The notes under the pieces: model-generated
Seen by the model: the letters and a program-made list of their open reading frames with translations, nothing else
Told to the model about the DNA's origin: nothing
Database searches by the model: none
Assembly (NCBI RefSeq): GCF_018860565.1
Contig: NZ_JAHKPS010000022.1
Span: 361,195-425,194, forward strand
From: Winogradskyella psychrotolerans
Lineage (GTDB): Bacteria; Bacteroidota; Bacteroidia; Flavobacteriales; Flavobacteriaceae
Length of the DNA stretch: 64,000 nt
Direction: 5' to 3'
Made by a program: the position numbers and the translations under genes
Shown: one piece after another, positions 26,555 through 37,017 of the stretch
Layout: each line of letters opens with the position of its first letter
Numbering within the stretch: position 1 is the stretch's first letter

Positions 26555-27270
26555 TGAATCTTTAAATATAATTCTGTCTCTGTAAACGGAATTACAAACT
26601 CGGTATAACCACTATCATACGAAGCAACTTCGTAAACATTATAAAGCAGTACTAGTCCGTCTTCACTAAAACCTATGTTTTCTGGTAAGTGAAACGATTC
26701 TCCAAAAAAGAAATCTTCCATTTTTAAGTTATCTTTTTTGTTGTCTAATGATTTTATAAAATGTTTTTCGGCTAATGTTGTAAAGCTTTCTTTGTCTGTG
26801 ATAATATCATCTAAGCTCAAAATTTTACCTGTTTTAGCGTCTAAGTTGAGAAATTGTATTTGGTCGTTACCATGTGCTCCTCCTTTAAATTCGTAATTAC
26901 TAATTGCTATTGTAATCACTTCTTCAGATTGATAGGTTAATTCGGTTTCAATATGAAGTTCCCATACAGGTTCTGATCCTTCTGAAAATTCGTTTCTAAA
27001 GCTAAGGTATTCTGTATTAAAAGCTTTTAGAACATCGGTTAAGTTGTTTTTATTTTCAGGTGTACTTAAGGTTTTAATAATTGCATTTTCAACATTGGTG
27101 TTAATAGTTTTGCTGAGGTCACTATTGCCTTTGGCCTTACTGTAAGTTGCCGAAATTTCGGCATCAAAAGATTCTTCAATTGAAATGGTTTCAAAGGTTA
27201 CAGGTTTAAATTCAGAAGTACATGAATTTAAAAGAATTAAAAATACTAAAAAAAGACTTATACGTTTCAA
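26551..27270 (-). CDS. DUF3298/DUF4163 domain lipoprotein
   Basis: A predicted lipoprotein of 239 residues: signal KRISLFLVFLILLNSC, then a DUF4163-like N-terminal part (SIEESFDAEISATY) and a DUF3298/RsiV-like C-terminal part (YEFKGGAHGNDQIQFLNLDA, ILSLDDIITDKESFTTLAEK, VIPFTETELY). The family includes PdaC and RsiV, envelope proteins that bind peptidoglycan or lysozyme; a role here is not known. No ATG fits; TTG at 27270 gives a normal lipoprotein signal, while another TTG at 27294 adds eight residues. Confidence 0.8.
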   Translation of the reverse strand: MKRISLFLVFLILLNSCTSEFKPVTFETISIEESFDAEISATYSKAKGNSDLSKTINTNVENAIIKTLSTPENKNNLTDVLKAFNTEYLSFRNEFSEGSEPVWELHIETELTYQSEEVITIAISNYEFKGGAHGNDQIQFLNLDAKTGKILSLDDIITDKESFTTLAEKHFIKSLDNKKDNLKMEDFFFGESFHLPENIGFSEDGLVLLYNVYEVASYDSGYTEFVIPFTETELYLKIH

Positions 27271-27399
27271 ACTAGCAGAGGTTTTGTTAAACAAAGACTA
27301 AAGGTATTATATAGATTCGAATAGAACGAATTATCCATTAAATTTGTTGTGATTTAAAGGTGATAATTCAGATGGCTTAGGCCGTAAATGTTATAAACT

Positions 27400-28539
27400 A
27401 TGAAATTCAATACAAAAGCAATACACGGAGGTCAAAAACCTGATCTTGCATATGGTTCTGTAATGCCTCCAATTTATCAAACATCTACGTTTGCACAATC
27501 AACTCCAGGCGGTCATAAGGGTTATGAGTATTCTAGAACACACAACCCAACCAGAACGGCGTTAGAGAATGCTTTTGCGAGTATAGAAAATGGAAATCAT
27601 GGTTTGGCTTTTAGCTCTGGTTTAGCAGCGATTGATGCTGTTCTAAAATTATTAAAGCCTGGTGATGAAGTCATTTCTACTAACGATTTATATGGTGGGA
27701 CATATCGTTTATTTACTAAAATATATGAGGATTTTGGTATAAAATTTCATTTTATTGGTATGGAAAATGCCAATTGTGTTGAAGACTACATTAACTCCAA
27801 CACAAAGTTGATTTGGGTAGAAACGCCAACAAACCCAATGTTAAATATTATAGATATTATTACAACGGCAAAAATGGCTAAAAGACATGATGTACTGTTG
27901 GCTGTTGATAATACATTTGCCACTCCGTATTTACAGCAACCATTAGATTTAGGTGCCGATATTGTTATGCATTCAGCAACAAAATATCTTGGAGGTCATA
28001 GTGATTTGGTTATGGGAGCTTTAATTGTTAAAGATAAGGAATTGGCAGATCGTTTGTATTTTATTCAGAATGCAAGTGGAGCGGTTTGTGGTCCTCAAGA
28101 TGCGTTTTTAGCATTAAGAGGTATAAAAACGTTACATGTACGTATGCAGCGTCATTGCGAAAATGGAAAAGCAGTTGCAGAATATTTAGAAAAACATCCA
28201 AAAATTGAAAACGTATATTGGCCAGGTTTTAAGCATCATCCCAATCATTTTATCGCCAAATCACAAATGACCAATTTTGGGGGCATGGTGTCTTTTACTA
28301 CAAAAGGAAATAATTACCAAGACGCTATGAATATAGTAGAGAAGCTAAACATTTTTACGCTTGCCGAATCGCTTGGTGGTGTAGAATCGTTAGCTGGTCA
28401 TCCAGCAAGTATGACACACGCTAGTATCCCTAAAGAAGATCGTGAAAAAGCAGGAGTTGTAGATTCTCTAATTAGATTGAGTGTGGGTATTGAAGATGAA
28501 ACAGACTTAATAGGAGATTTAAAACAAGCCATAGGATAG
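27400..28539 (+). CDS. Cystathionine gamma-synthase/lyase family PLP enzyme
   Basis: A 379-residue trans-sulfuration enzyme of the Cys/Met metabolism PLP family. The PLP lysine is Lys195 (HSATKYLGGHSD). GYEYSRTHNPTRTALENAFA (41-60), FSSGLAAIDAVL and AESLGGVESLAGHPASMTHA are standard motifs. The sequence does not cleanly separate the synthase (metB) from the lyase (mccB/cth) role. No SAM riboswitch is visible upstream. A very strong terminator follows. Confidence 0.93.
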   Translation: MKFNTKAIHGGQKPDLAYGSVMPPIYQTSTFAQSTPGGHKGYEYSRTHNPTRTALENAFASIENGNHGLAFSSGLAAIDAVLKLLKPGDEVISTNDLYGGTYRLFTKIYEDFGIKFHFIGMENANCVEDYINSNTKLIWVETPTNPMLNIIDIITTAKMAKRHDVLLAVDNTFATPYLQQPLDLGADIVMHSATKYLGGHSDLVMGALIVKDKELADRLYFIQNASGAVCGPQDAFLALRGIKTLHVRMQRHCENGKAVAEYLEKHPKIENVYWPGFKHHPNHFIAKSQMTNFGGMVSFTTKGNNYQDAMNIVEKLNIFTLAESLGGVESLAGHPASMTHASIPKEDREKAGVVDSLIRLSVGIEDETDLIGDLKQAIG

Positions 28540-28560
28540 TTTTATTATTAGTTCTACAAT

Positions 28561-28598
28561 ACACAAAAGACCAAATCTAATGATTTGGTCTTTTGTGT
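28561..28598. terminator. Bidirectional rho-independent terminator
   Basis: A perfect 17-bp inverted repeat: ACACAAAAGACCAAATC (28561-28577), loop TAAT, then its complement to 28598. It lies between the convergent PLP-enzyme gene and the outer-membrane protein gene and can serve both. Confidence 0.9.
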
Positions 28599-28617
28599 TA
28601 TATAATTTATAAGTTGT

Positions 28618-29433
28618 TTAATCTAAGTAGTAAATGTAACCAAAGTTTAGCCACACCATCCAATCGTTGGCTTTATTAGAAGAAAGTTGGTGGTCTAAAC
28701 CATCCGTTTTGTCACTAAAAAAGTACTGGAATCTTAAATCAACCATTAAATCCGAAAGTACAGTAAGTTTGTATCTTGTTCCAACACTACTTACTATAGA
28801 CCACGCAGAACCACTTTTGTCACTTACAGAACCAGGTTCCCAAAATGAGTAAAAGTTAGATGGGTCATCTATATCTCCAAAGTTATTAAGGTTAGAAAAA
28901 TCTGAGCTTACATAATTGGTGTAAACACTAGGATTGTATGATACATAGTGCGCGCCTAAACTAACAAACGGAGCAAATGAATAAACACCAGCAGAAAATT
29001 CTCTGATACTTCTTGGGAAAAACTCTAATTGCATTCCTATATCCCAATTTTGTGCCTCTCCAGAATGCCCTCTTAATCGATTGGCATTTTCAGATGTTTT
29101 ATTAGACTCAACCCATTCTCCGAAGTGCTCAAGTTTTGTTTTATTCCAAGAGATTTCACTTCTTAACTTAAAGTGGTCATTAAAGTATTTGTCTGTAGTA
29201 TAACAATTACAATCAGCACGATAAGAAAAGTTGATGTAGTGTACAATACCTAAACCAATCCCTGAATTGCCAGCATTAGTTTCAAAATCCGAACGTACAC
29301 CGAAATCAGATTGATAAGCTACAGGACCTGCAATAACACCTAATTCGTGAGAAAAGCCTAATTGCGAGTAACTTAGTTGCATTGATAAAAAAAATGCAAG
29401 TGGAATGAATAGTTTTTTTATATATAGTGTCAT
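28618..29433 (-). CDS. Outer-membrane beta-barrel-like protein (THC0290_0291-like family)
   Basis: A 271-residue exported protein with signal peptide (to LSYS-Q) and alternating beta-strand sequence ending in an aromatic-rich last strand (WMVWLNFGYIYYLD). The mature N-terminus GFSHELGVIAGPVAYQSDFG resembles a family known to me as THC0290_0291 in flavobacteria; this assignment is from memory. CNCYTTDKYFNDHFKLRSEI follows. Function unknown, probably a structural or pore-like outer-membrane protein. Confidence 0.75.
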   Translation of the reverse strand: MTLYIKKLFIPLAFFLSMQLSYSQLGFSHELGVIAGPVAYQSDFGVRSDFETNAGNSGIGLGIVHYINFSYRADCNCYTTDKYFNDHFKLRSEISWNKTKLEHFGEWVESNKTSENANRLRGHSGEAQNWDIGMQLEFFPRSIREFSAGVYSFAPFVSLGAHYVSYNPSVYTNYVSSDFSNLNNFGDIDDPSNFYSFWEPGSVSDKSGSAWSIVSSVGTRYKLTVLSDLMVDLRFQYFFSDKTDGLDHQLSSNKANDWMVWLNFGYIYYLD

Positions 29434-29589
29434 GTAATTTCAAAATTGAGACTCTTAGCCGAGCAAATATATAAAAACTCGACGAAATACCAAATAAAAC
29501 GGATAAAATGCATGCTTTAATATACTTTAAAGAAAAGAATTAATGTTGATTTTGAAAAATTAAACAGATAAAAATATAAATTAAACACT

Positions 29590-29597
29590 TATTTTTG
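29590..29597 (+). promoter_or_regulatory. Possible -7 element upstream of gdhA
   Basis: TATTTTTG matches TAnnTTTG and lies 124 bp upstream of the gdhA ATG in a 287-bp, very AT-rich leader. No -33 TTG at standard spacing. The leader shows no clear riboswitch-like structure. Confidence 0.3.
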
Positions 29598-29690
29598 CAG
29601 ATAAATTATAATTTACACACAATATATTATAAATTTCTAAATTAATGTTAATTAAAATGATATTTGTGTAATAATAAGTTGTTTGTATAA

Positions 29691-31064
<1,374 letters not shown>

Positions 31065-31087
31065 CTCATTAATACGATTAAAAGATG

Positions 31088-31118
31088 AGCTTCTGTGTTT
31101 TTCATGGAAGCTTTTTTT
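31088..31118 (+). terminator. Rho-independent terminator of gdhA
   Basis: AGCTTC (31088-31093) pairs with GAAGCT (31107-31112); the stem is extended by TGTG/CATG with wobble pairs and followed by TTTTTT. Confidence 0.75.
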
Positions 31119-31163
31119 ATTGACATAATATATGATATGCATTATAATATCGTTACTATTAAA

Positions 31164-31171
31164 TATCTTTG
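31164..31171 (+). promoter_or_regulatory. -7 element of the porZ-recO operon
   Basis: TATCTTTG matches TAnnTTTG. It covers the upstream TTG that would otherwise give a seven-residue-longer PorZ, so it supports the ATG at 31190 and implies a leader of about 12-14 nt. Confidence 0.5.
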
Positions 31172-31189
31172 ACCAAACCTAATTTACGA

Positions 31190-33559
31190 ATGCGTATTAC
31201 TATTTTTAAAATCTTTATTCTAGTATTTGGCTTAACAACCTCGTGTTATAGTCAAGATTTCTCAGAGTTATGGCAAGGGCATTATTCCTATAATAATATT
31301 ATAGATGTTGTAAATGGTGAGAATAAAATATTTGCGGCTGCCCAAAATGCCGTTTTTGAATACGATACTTTAACTAATGAAATAACTAAAATCACGACTG
31401 TAGAAGGGTTGTCTGGTGAACAAATTACAACTATTTATTATAGTGAGTTATATCAATATTTACTCATTGGTTATGAAACAGGCTTAATTGAGATATATTC
31501 TGAAACTGATAAATCGGTATTAAGAGTTGTTGATATTCTTGAAAAACAAAACATTACTCCATTAAATAAACGTATTAATCATTTCTACGAGAATGAAGGC
31601 TTAATTTATATTTCTACGGATTATGGCATTTCAATTTATAGTTTAGAGGGATTAGAGTTTGGAGATACCTATTTTCTTGGTAATGGTGGATCTCAAATTA
31701 CAGTGAAACAAGTTTCTATTTTAAATAATGAAATCTATGCAGCTTGTTTAAATAATAATGGCTTAAAAAAAGCAGATTTAACCAATCCTAATCTTATTGA
31801 TTCTCAACAGTGGCAAACCGTTATTGTAGGGAACTATCATTCTGCGAGTACTGTAGGTAATTCTTTGTATGCTGTAAGAGCTAATGCTGTGGTTTATAAA
31901 ATAAATGGTGCTTCAGTTAATAGCGTATTAACTTTACCCTTATTACCTTTAGATGTAGAAAAAGTGGGTTCTAATTTTATTTTTTCAACAACAAATACAG
32001 TTTATGTGTACGATGAAAATATGCAATTAGTTAACAGTTTTCAGCCAACTGTAGATTTTGATACAAATTTTACATCAGCAACACTATTAGATGACTTTGT
32101 ATATATAGGTACAGAGAATTTTGGAGTACTAAAAGGTCAGATTTCAGATAACAGTACTTACGTAGATATTATGCCTAATGGGCCTTTATATAATGAAACG
32201 TTTAAGATAAATGCCGAAAATGTTGTTTGGGCAAGTTTTGGAGATTATACATCTGCATTTGATCCTGCTCCGGAACGAAGCCGAGGGTTGAGTTATTATA
32301 GAAATGAGACTTGGCAAAACATTCCTTATGACAGTGTTTTGGGAGCAAAAAATCTCAATACTATTTCTATAAATCCATTTAAGTCTAATCAAGTCTTTGT
32401 CAGTTCATTTGAAAATGGAATATTAGAATTAAATAATTTTGAACCTACTGTATTGTATAATCAAGACAATAGTGGGTTAGAACCTATAATAAATTATACA
32501 ACCATTAGAGTGTCTGCTTCAATATTTGACAGAAATGGTGTGTTGTGGTCGTTAACGTCACGTGCTCCTAATCCTTTAAAATCGTATGATCCTAGTACAG
32601 GAAGTTGGGAAGCTCATGATTTTTCGAGTATAATAGAAAATTCTACAACTGACGAATTTGGTTTTTTTGATATAGATATAGATAATAATGGCACCAAATG
32701 GATAGGCTCATATTCTAATGGTTTGTTAGCATACAATGAAAGTATAGGAAATAATCCGCTACGTAATATTAATTCAGAAGCTCAAAATGTACTCCCATTT
32801 TCTAGGTTTACTGCTGTTGCGGTAGATAATAGTAGTCAGCTATGGGTTGGGACAACAAAAGGGTTAAGAGTTTTGTATAATACAATAGGCTTTTATGAAG
32901 ATCCAAATCCAACGCTAAGTCAAATTATTATTTTGGAAGATGGTATTCCTAAAGAGCTTTTAGAAAACCAATCTATTTCAGATATTGAAGTTGATGGTTC
33001 TAATAACAAATGGATTGCCACTGCAGATTCGGGTGTGTTTTATTTTTCGTCAGATGGTCAAAAAACAATTTATCACTTTACAACAGATAACTCACCACTA
33101 CCTTCAAATCGCATTAATGATATCGCTTTAGATTTAGATAATGGTATAGTATATATTGCTAGCTCAAGAGGATTAATGGCGTTTAAAGCCGGAGGTTCTA
33201 AGCCAGAAGATACTTTAGAAAATGCTTTTGCTTATCCAAACCCTGTACGACCAGAGTATAATATACTTGGTTTTAATGACCTTAACGACATTAATAAAGG
33301 CGTAAAAATAAGCGGACTTACAGATAGTGTAAATATTAAAATCACAGATATTGAAGGTAATTTGGTTGCCGAAGCACAGTCTAATGTTAATTTAAGGTCT
33401 TCAAATAACAACTATAACTTTGCTATAGACGGAGGTACTGCCGTTTGGAATGGTAAAAACATGGGCAATTCTATAGTGAGATCTGGCGTGTATTTAATAC
33501 TGATTTCAGATTTAGATTCTTTTGAAACCAAAGTATTAAAAGTCCTTATAATAAGATAA
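31190..33559 (+). CDS. porZ: PorZ, type IX secretion system surface component
   Basis: A 789-residue protein with signal peptide (MRITIFKIFILVFGLTTSCY, then SQ). Two beta-propeller-like regions carry repeated two-component-regulator-type blades (ENEGLIYISTDYGISIYSLE, DNSSQLWVGTTKGLRVLYNT, SNNKWIATADSGVFYFSSDG). A C-terminal sorting-domain-like module begins AFAYPNPVRPEYN and ends SGVYLILISDLDSFETKVLK. In Porphyromonas PorZ belongs to the attachment complex that couples A-LPS to T9SS cargo. Adjacency to recO (2-nt gap) is typical in flavobacteria. The stretch DPAPERSRG near residue 360 is unusually basic and may be a repeat insertion. Confidence 0.88.
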   Translation: MRITIFKIFILVFGLTTSCYSQDFSELWQGHYSYNNIIDVVNGENKIFAAAQNAVFEYDTLTNEITKITTVEGLSGEQITTIYYSELYQYLLIGYETGLIEIYSETDKSVLRVVDILEKQNITPLNKRINHFYENEGLIYISTDYGISIYSLEGLEFGDTYFLGNGGSQITVKQVSILNNEIYAACLNNNGLKKADLTNPNLIDSQQWQTVIVGNYHSASTVGNSLYAVRANAVVYKINGASVNSVLTLPLLPLDVEKVGSNFIFSTTNTVYVYDENMQLVNSFQPTVDFDTNFTSATLLDDFVYIGTENFGVLKGQISDNSTYVDIMPNGPLYNETFKINAENVVWASFGDYTSAFDPAPERSRGLSYYRNETWQNIPYDSVLGAKNLNTISINPFKSNQVFVSSFENGILELNNFEPTVLYNQDNSGLEPIINYTTIRVSASIFDRNGVLWSLTSRAPNPLKSYDPSTGSWEAHDFSSIIENSTTDEFGFFDIDIDNNGTKWIGSYSNGLLAYNESIGNNPLRNINSEAQNVLPFSRFTAVAVDNSSQLWVGTTKGLRVLYNTIGFYEDPNPTLSQIIILEDGIPKELLENQSISDIEVDGSNNKWIATADSGVFYFSSDGQKTIYHFTTDNSPLPSNRINDIALDLDNGIVYIASSRGLMAFKAGGSKPEDTLENAFAYPNPVRPEYNILGFNDLNDINKGVKISGLTDSVNIKITDIEGNLVAEAQSNVNLRSSNNNYNFAIDGGTAVWNGKNMGNSIVRSGVYLILISDLDSFETKVLKVLIIR

Positions 33560-33561
33560 AC

Positions 33562-34281
33562 ATGCTTACAAAAAACAATAGCATTGTTCTTTCAAAATTA
33601 AAATACAGAGATCATGATCTTATTGTAAAGTGTTATACTGAGCAACGAGGATTGGTAAGTTATATGTTAAGAGGTGTTTTAAAGTCTAAAAAAGGATTGT
33701 CTAAAACGGTTTATTATCAAGCTTTATCTCAGCTTCAAATTGAAGAAAACTACAAGCCTAATCAATCGCTTCACTTTATAAAAGAAGTAAAATTTAGTTA
33801 TATTTATAAAAGTCTTCATACTAACATCTATAAAAGTTCAATTGTATTGTTTTTATCTGAAATACTTTCCAATGTGCTTAAAGAAGAAGAAAAGAATGAA
33901 GATTTATTTCATTTTATATCGGCAGCACTTCAGTATTTAGATAATGAAGACCAATTTTCTAATTTTCATTTATTGTTTCTTTTAAAATTAACACGCTATT
34001 TAGGATTTCAACCAGAAAACGTGAATACAAACGATCCGTATTTTAATTTAGAATCTGGAATTTTTGAAGGTGTCAATCACGGAATTTATTCCGTTTCAGG
34101 CGAAAATTTAACACTGTTAAAACGTCTGTTAGGCACAAATTTTGATACTTTAAATACTGTAAAAATCAACGGCAAACAAAGACAAGAGTTTTTAAATATG
34201 CTGTTGCATTATTTTGAATTACATTTGGGTAATTTTAAAAATCCTAAATCATTACAGGTGCTTAACGAGGTATTTCATTAG
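33562..34281 (+). CDS. recO: DNA repair protein RecO
   Basis: Loads RecA onto SSB-coated single-stranded DNA in the RecFOR pathway. The N-terminal OB fold is visible (SIVLSKLKYRDHDLIVKCYT, then GLVSYMLRGVLKSKKG), followed by a helical C-terminal domain (LFLLKLTRYLGFQPEN). The zinc-binding cysteines of some RecO proteins are missing, as is usual in this phylum. Length 239. It follows porZ in the same operon and is followed by a TonB-receptor gene 28 bp downstream. Confidence 0.92.
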   Translation: MLTKNNSIVLSKLKYRDHDLIVKCYTEQRGLVSYMLRGVLKSKKGLSKTVYYQALSQLQIEENYKPNQSLHFIKEVKFSYIYKSLHTNIYKSSIVLFLSEILSNVLKEEEKNEDLFHFISAALQYLDNEDQFSNFHLLFLLKLTRYLGFQPENVNTNDPYFNLESGIFEGVNHGIYSVSGENLTLLKRLLGTNFDTLNTVKINGKQRQEFLNMLLHYFELHLGNFKNPKSLQVLNEVFH

Positions 34282-34309
34282 GCGTATTTACCAAAATATT
34301 TTATTGAAA

Positions 34310-36739
34310 ATGAGTTTGCAGATAAAGCGAAACTTCGCGTATAGTATTTTTTTAGTTCTTTTCATACAATCGGTTTTTGGACAAACTGTTACTGTTTTAG
34401 AAGAAGATAGTCTTGCTCCAATTCCTGGAGTTGAACTGTATAATCTTAAGAAGACTAAAACGCTAGTTACCGATTTAAAAGGTGAAGCCTCTTTAGCTAT
34501 TTTTAATGATGATGAAATCATCTTTTTTCAAGATTTTTTATACGAAAAGCAACAACTCACAAAAGCTGAAATTGCAAAAAACAATAATACGGTACACCTT
34601 ACTTTAAAAGTTGAAGACTTAAAGCAAATTGTTATATCTGCATCTAAGTTTGAGCAAAACAAGCGCGATATTCCTCAAACTATTGTGAGTCTTAATGCTA
34701 AAGATATTGTGCTTGCAAATCCGCAAACAAGTGCAGATGTATTAGAGAACACCGGTAATATTTACATTCAGAAAAGTCAAATGGGAGGAGGGAGCCCAAT
34801 GATTAGAGGGTTTTCTACTAACCGTCTTTTAATTACTGTAGATGGTGTACGTATGAATAATGCTATTTTTAGAGGAGGTAATCTTCAAAATGTGATTTCT
34901 ATAGATCCTTTTGCAATTAGAAATACAGAGGTGACTTTAGGGGCTGGTTCTGTGGTCTATGGTAGTGATGCTATTGGTGGTGTGATGAGTTTTTATACAA
35001 AAAAACCTCAGTTATCTTATAAGGATGAATTGTTTCTTGCAGGAAATGCTTTAGCAAGATATTCTACTGCTAACAAAGAGAAAACAGGACATTTTGATGT
35101 GAACTTAGGTTATAAAAAGTGGGCGTTTTTAACTAGTGTAAGTTATACCAATTTTGATGATTTAAGAATGGGAAGTCATGGGCCAACAGATTATATAAGG
35201 CCAGAATATGTGGCTAGTGTAAATGGAGAAGATATTATGGTTGCTAATTCTAATCCGTTGGTACAAACACCAACAGGTTACGACCAAATTAACCTGATGC
35301 AAAAAGCCAGATACGAGCCGTCTGATAATCTTAATTTTGATTTTGGATTGTACTATTCTACAACATCTGATTATTCCAGATACGATAGATTAATAAGATA
35401 TAGAGGAGATTATTTACGTTCTGCCGAATGGAATTATGGTCCGCAACAGTGGTTTATGGGGAGTTTTCAATTGACCAAATTGAGTAGTCATTCTAACTTG
35501 TATGATAAAATTCAGACCACTTTAGCCTATCAAAATTTTAAAGAAAGTAGAGAAGATAGAGACTATCAATCTGCCATACGCGAAGTAAGAGCAGAGTCTG
35601 TAGATGCGATGTCCTTTAATCTCGATTTAGAAAAGGATTTAAGTGAAAAAACAAGTATTTTCTATGGCTTAGAATATTTACATAATATCGTAGGCTCTGA
35701 AGGACATGAAGAACATATTGAAACCAACACTAGTGTTCCTAATGTTACACGTTATCCAGATGGATCTACCTGGCAATCTATAGCTGCTTATGCGAGTTTA
35801 AAACATAAGCCTAATTCTAAATTTGTATTTCAAACTGGGCTTCGGTTTAATCAAGTGATTGCTAAAGCCGACTTTACAGCCAATAATGAGTTTTTAAACT
35901 TGCCTTTTAATGATGTTGAAATAAATACAGGTGCATTAACTGGTACAGCAGGCATTACGTGGTCGCTAAGCAATATGATTCAATGGAAATTAAATGCCTC
36001 TACAGCGTTTAGAGCTCCAAACATAGATGATATTGGAAAGGTCTTTGATAGTGAGCCTGGTGCTGTAGTAGTGCCAAATAAAGACTTAAAAGCAGAGTAT
36101 GCTTATGGTGGTGAATTGGGGTTAAAACTAAATTTTGATGACAAAGTGGTTTTAGACTTGGCCTCTTATTATACCTTTTTAGATAATGCTTTAATTAGAA
36201 GAGCTTATGCCATAAATGGTGCAGCCGAAATTATGTATGATGGTGAGTTAAGTGATGTTCAGGCGATACAAAATGCCTCTAAAGCATGGATTTATGGGTT
36301 TGAAGCAGGGTTGGAAGTTAATTTTACAAAACAATTAAAATTAAGCTCTCAATATAATGTAATTGGTGGTACAGAAGATAATAATGGGTTAGAAGAGCCT
36401 GTAAGGCACGTAGCTCCAAATTTTGGACGAACACATCTTATCTGGAAAAATAATAAATTGCAATTAAATGCTTTTGTTGTTTATAATAACGAACTTTCTT
36501 TTAATCAGCTTGCGCCTTCAGAAAGTGCTAAAGACTATATCTATGCCTTAGATTCTGATGGCAATCCGTATGCACCATCTTGGTATACGCTAAATTTAAG
36601 AACACAATACCAATACAACGCTAATCTTAGTTTAACGGCTAGTTTAGAAAATATTACAGATCAACGTTACCAACCGTATTCTTCTGGTATTGCAGCTGCA
36701 GGTAGAAATCTTATACTAGCTTTAAAATATACACTCTAA
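34310..36739 (+). CDS. TonB-dependent receptor, haem/siderophore receptor-like
   Basis: An 809-residue outer-membrane receptor. The chosen ATG (34310) gives a signal peptide ending SVFGQ; an earlier frame start at 34214 lies inside recO and adds no sensible sequence. It has an N-terminal carboxypeptidase-like domain, then a TonB-box/plug region (LKQIVISASKFEQNKRDIPQ, GGGSPMIRGFSTNRLLITVD, GSVVYGSDAIGGVMSFYTKK). The barrel contains TAFRAPNIDDIGKVFDS followed by VVPNKDLKAEYAYGGELG, like the FRAP/NPNL region of haem receptors. It ends in the usual aromatic-rich strand. Haem as substrate is an inference from this similarity. Confidence 0.9.
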   Translation: MSLQIKRNFAYSIFLVLFIQSVFGQTVTVLEEDSLAPIPGVELYNLKKTKTLVTDLKGEASLAIFNDDEIIFFQDFLYEKQQLTKAEIAKNNNTVHLTLKVEDLKQIVISASKFEQNKRDIPQTIVSLNAKDIVLANPQTSADVLENTGNIYIQKSQMGGGSPMIRGFSTNRLLITVDGVRMNNAIFRGGNLQNVISIDPFAIRNTEVTLGAGSVVYGSDAIGGVMSFYTKKPQLSYKDELFLAGNALARYSTANKEKTGHFDVNLGYKKWAFLTSVSYTNFDDLRMGSHGPTDYIRPEYVASVNGEDIMVANSNPLVQTPTGYDQINLMQKARYEPSDNLNFDFGLYYSTTSDYSRYDRLIRYRGDYLRSAEWNYGPQQWFMGSFQLTKLSSHSNLYDKIQTTLAYQNFKESREDRDYQSAIREVRAESVDAMSFNLDLEKDLSEKTSIFYGLEYLHNIVGSEGHEEHIETNTSVPNVTRYPDGSTWQSIAAYASLKHKPNSKFVFQTGLRFNQVIAKADFTANNEFLNLPFNDVEINTGALTGTAGITWSLSNMIQWKLNASTAFRAPNIDDIGKVFDSEPGAVVVPNKDLKAEYAYGGELGLKLNFDDKVVLDLASYYTFLDNALIRRAYAINGAAEIMYDGELSDVQAIQNASKAWIYGFEAGLEVNFTKQLKLSSQYNVIGGTEDNNGLEEPVRHVAPNFGRTHLIWKNNKLQLNAFVVYNNELSFNQLAPSESAKDYIYALDSDGNPYAPSWYTLNLRTQYQYNANLSLTASLENITDQRYQPYSSGIAAAGRNLILALKYTL

Positions 36740-36831
36740 CAAGTGTTGACTTAAAGTTGGTGCTAACTCTGTTTAATGTGAGTGGTTTACATCTTACGAT
36801 TTAGTGTGTTATTTGTTTTGTAGCTAAGCTA

Positions 36832-36906
36832 AGTTAACCCCGTGGTTTATCCGAGTCTTACCCGACGCAAACCCGAGGTTAACCCGACGCAACTACGGGT
36901 GAACCT
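36832..36906. repeat. Degenerate ~12-bp tandem repeat with hairpin, GC-rich
   Basis: About six imperfect units of roughly 12 bp sharing TAACCCGA-like cores run through this stretch (GTTAACCCCGTG, GTTTATCCGAGT, CTTACCCGACGC, TTAACCCGACGC). ACCCGACGCAA occurs twice. The right part folds into a stem of AGGTTAACCCG and CGGGTGAACCT (10 of 11 pairs). It is clearly more GC-rich than the surroundings. No gene is evident. Confidence 0.5.
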
Positions 36907-36966
36907 ATTATGTAAAATACTCTACAATAGCTTTAGATGCTTGTTTTAATGTAAGCTTTAGGCAAT

Positions 36967-36996
36967 AAAAAAAGCCTCATTTTACATGAGGCTTTT
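36967..36996. terminator. Rho-independent terminator of the 1645-aa protein gene
   Basis: AAAAGCCTCAT (36970-36980) pairs with ATGAGGCTTTT (36986-36996) over a 5-nt loop. On the minus strand seven T follow. It lies 21 bp beyond the stop codon of the large secreted protein. Confidence 0.9.
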
Positions 36997-37017
36997 AATT
37001 TATAGATTATTATAATC

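Noticed and set aside
27300-27400. SAM riboswitch before the cystathionine gamma-synthase-like gene
   Set aside because: The 100-bp leader is too short and shows no matching stem pattern.
34214-34309. 32-residue N-terminal extension of the TonB receptor into recO
   Set aside because: The extension is out-of-frame translation of the recO 3' end; the ATG at 34310 gives a complete signal peptide.
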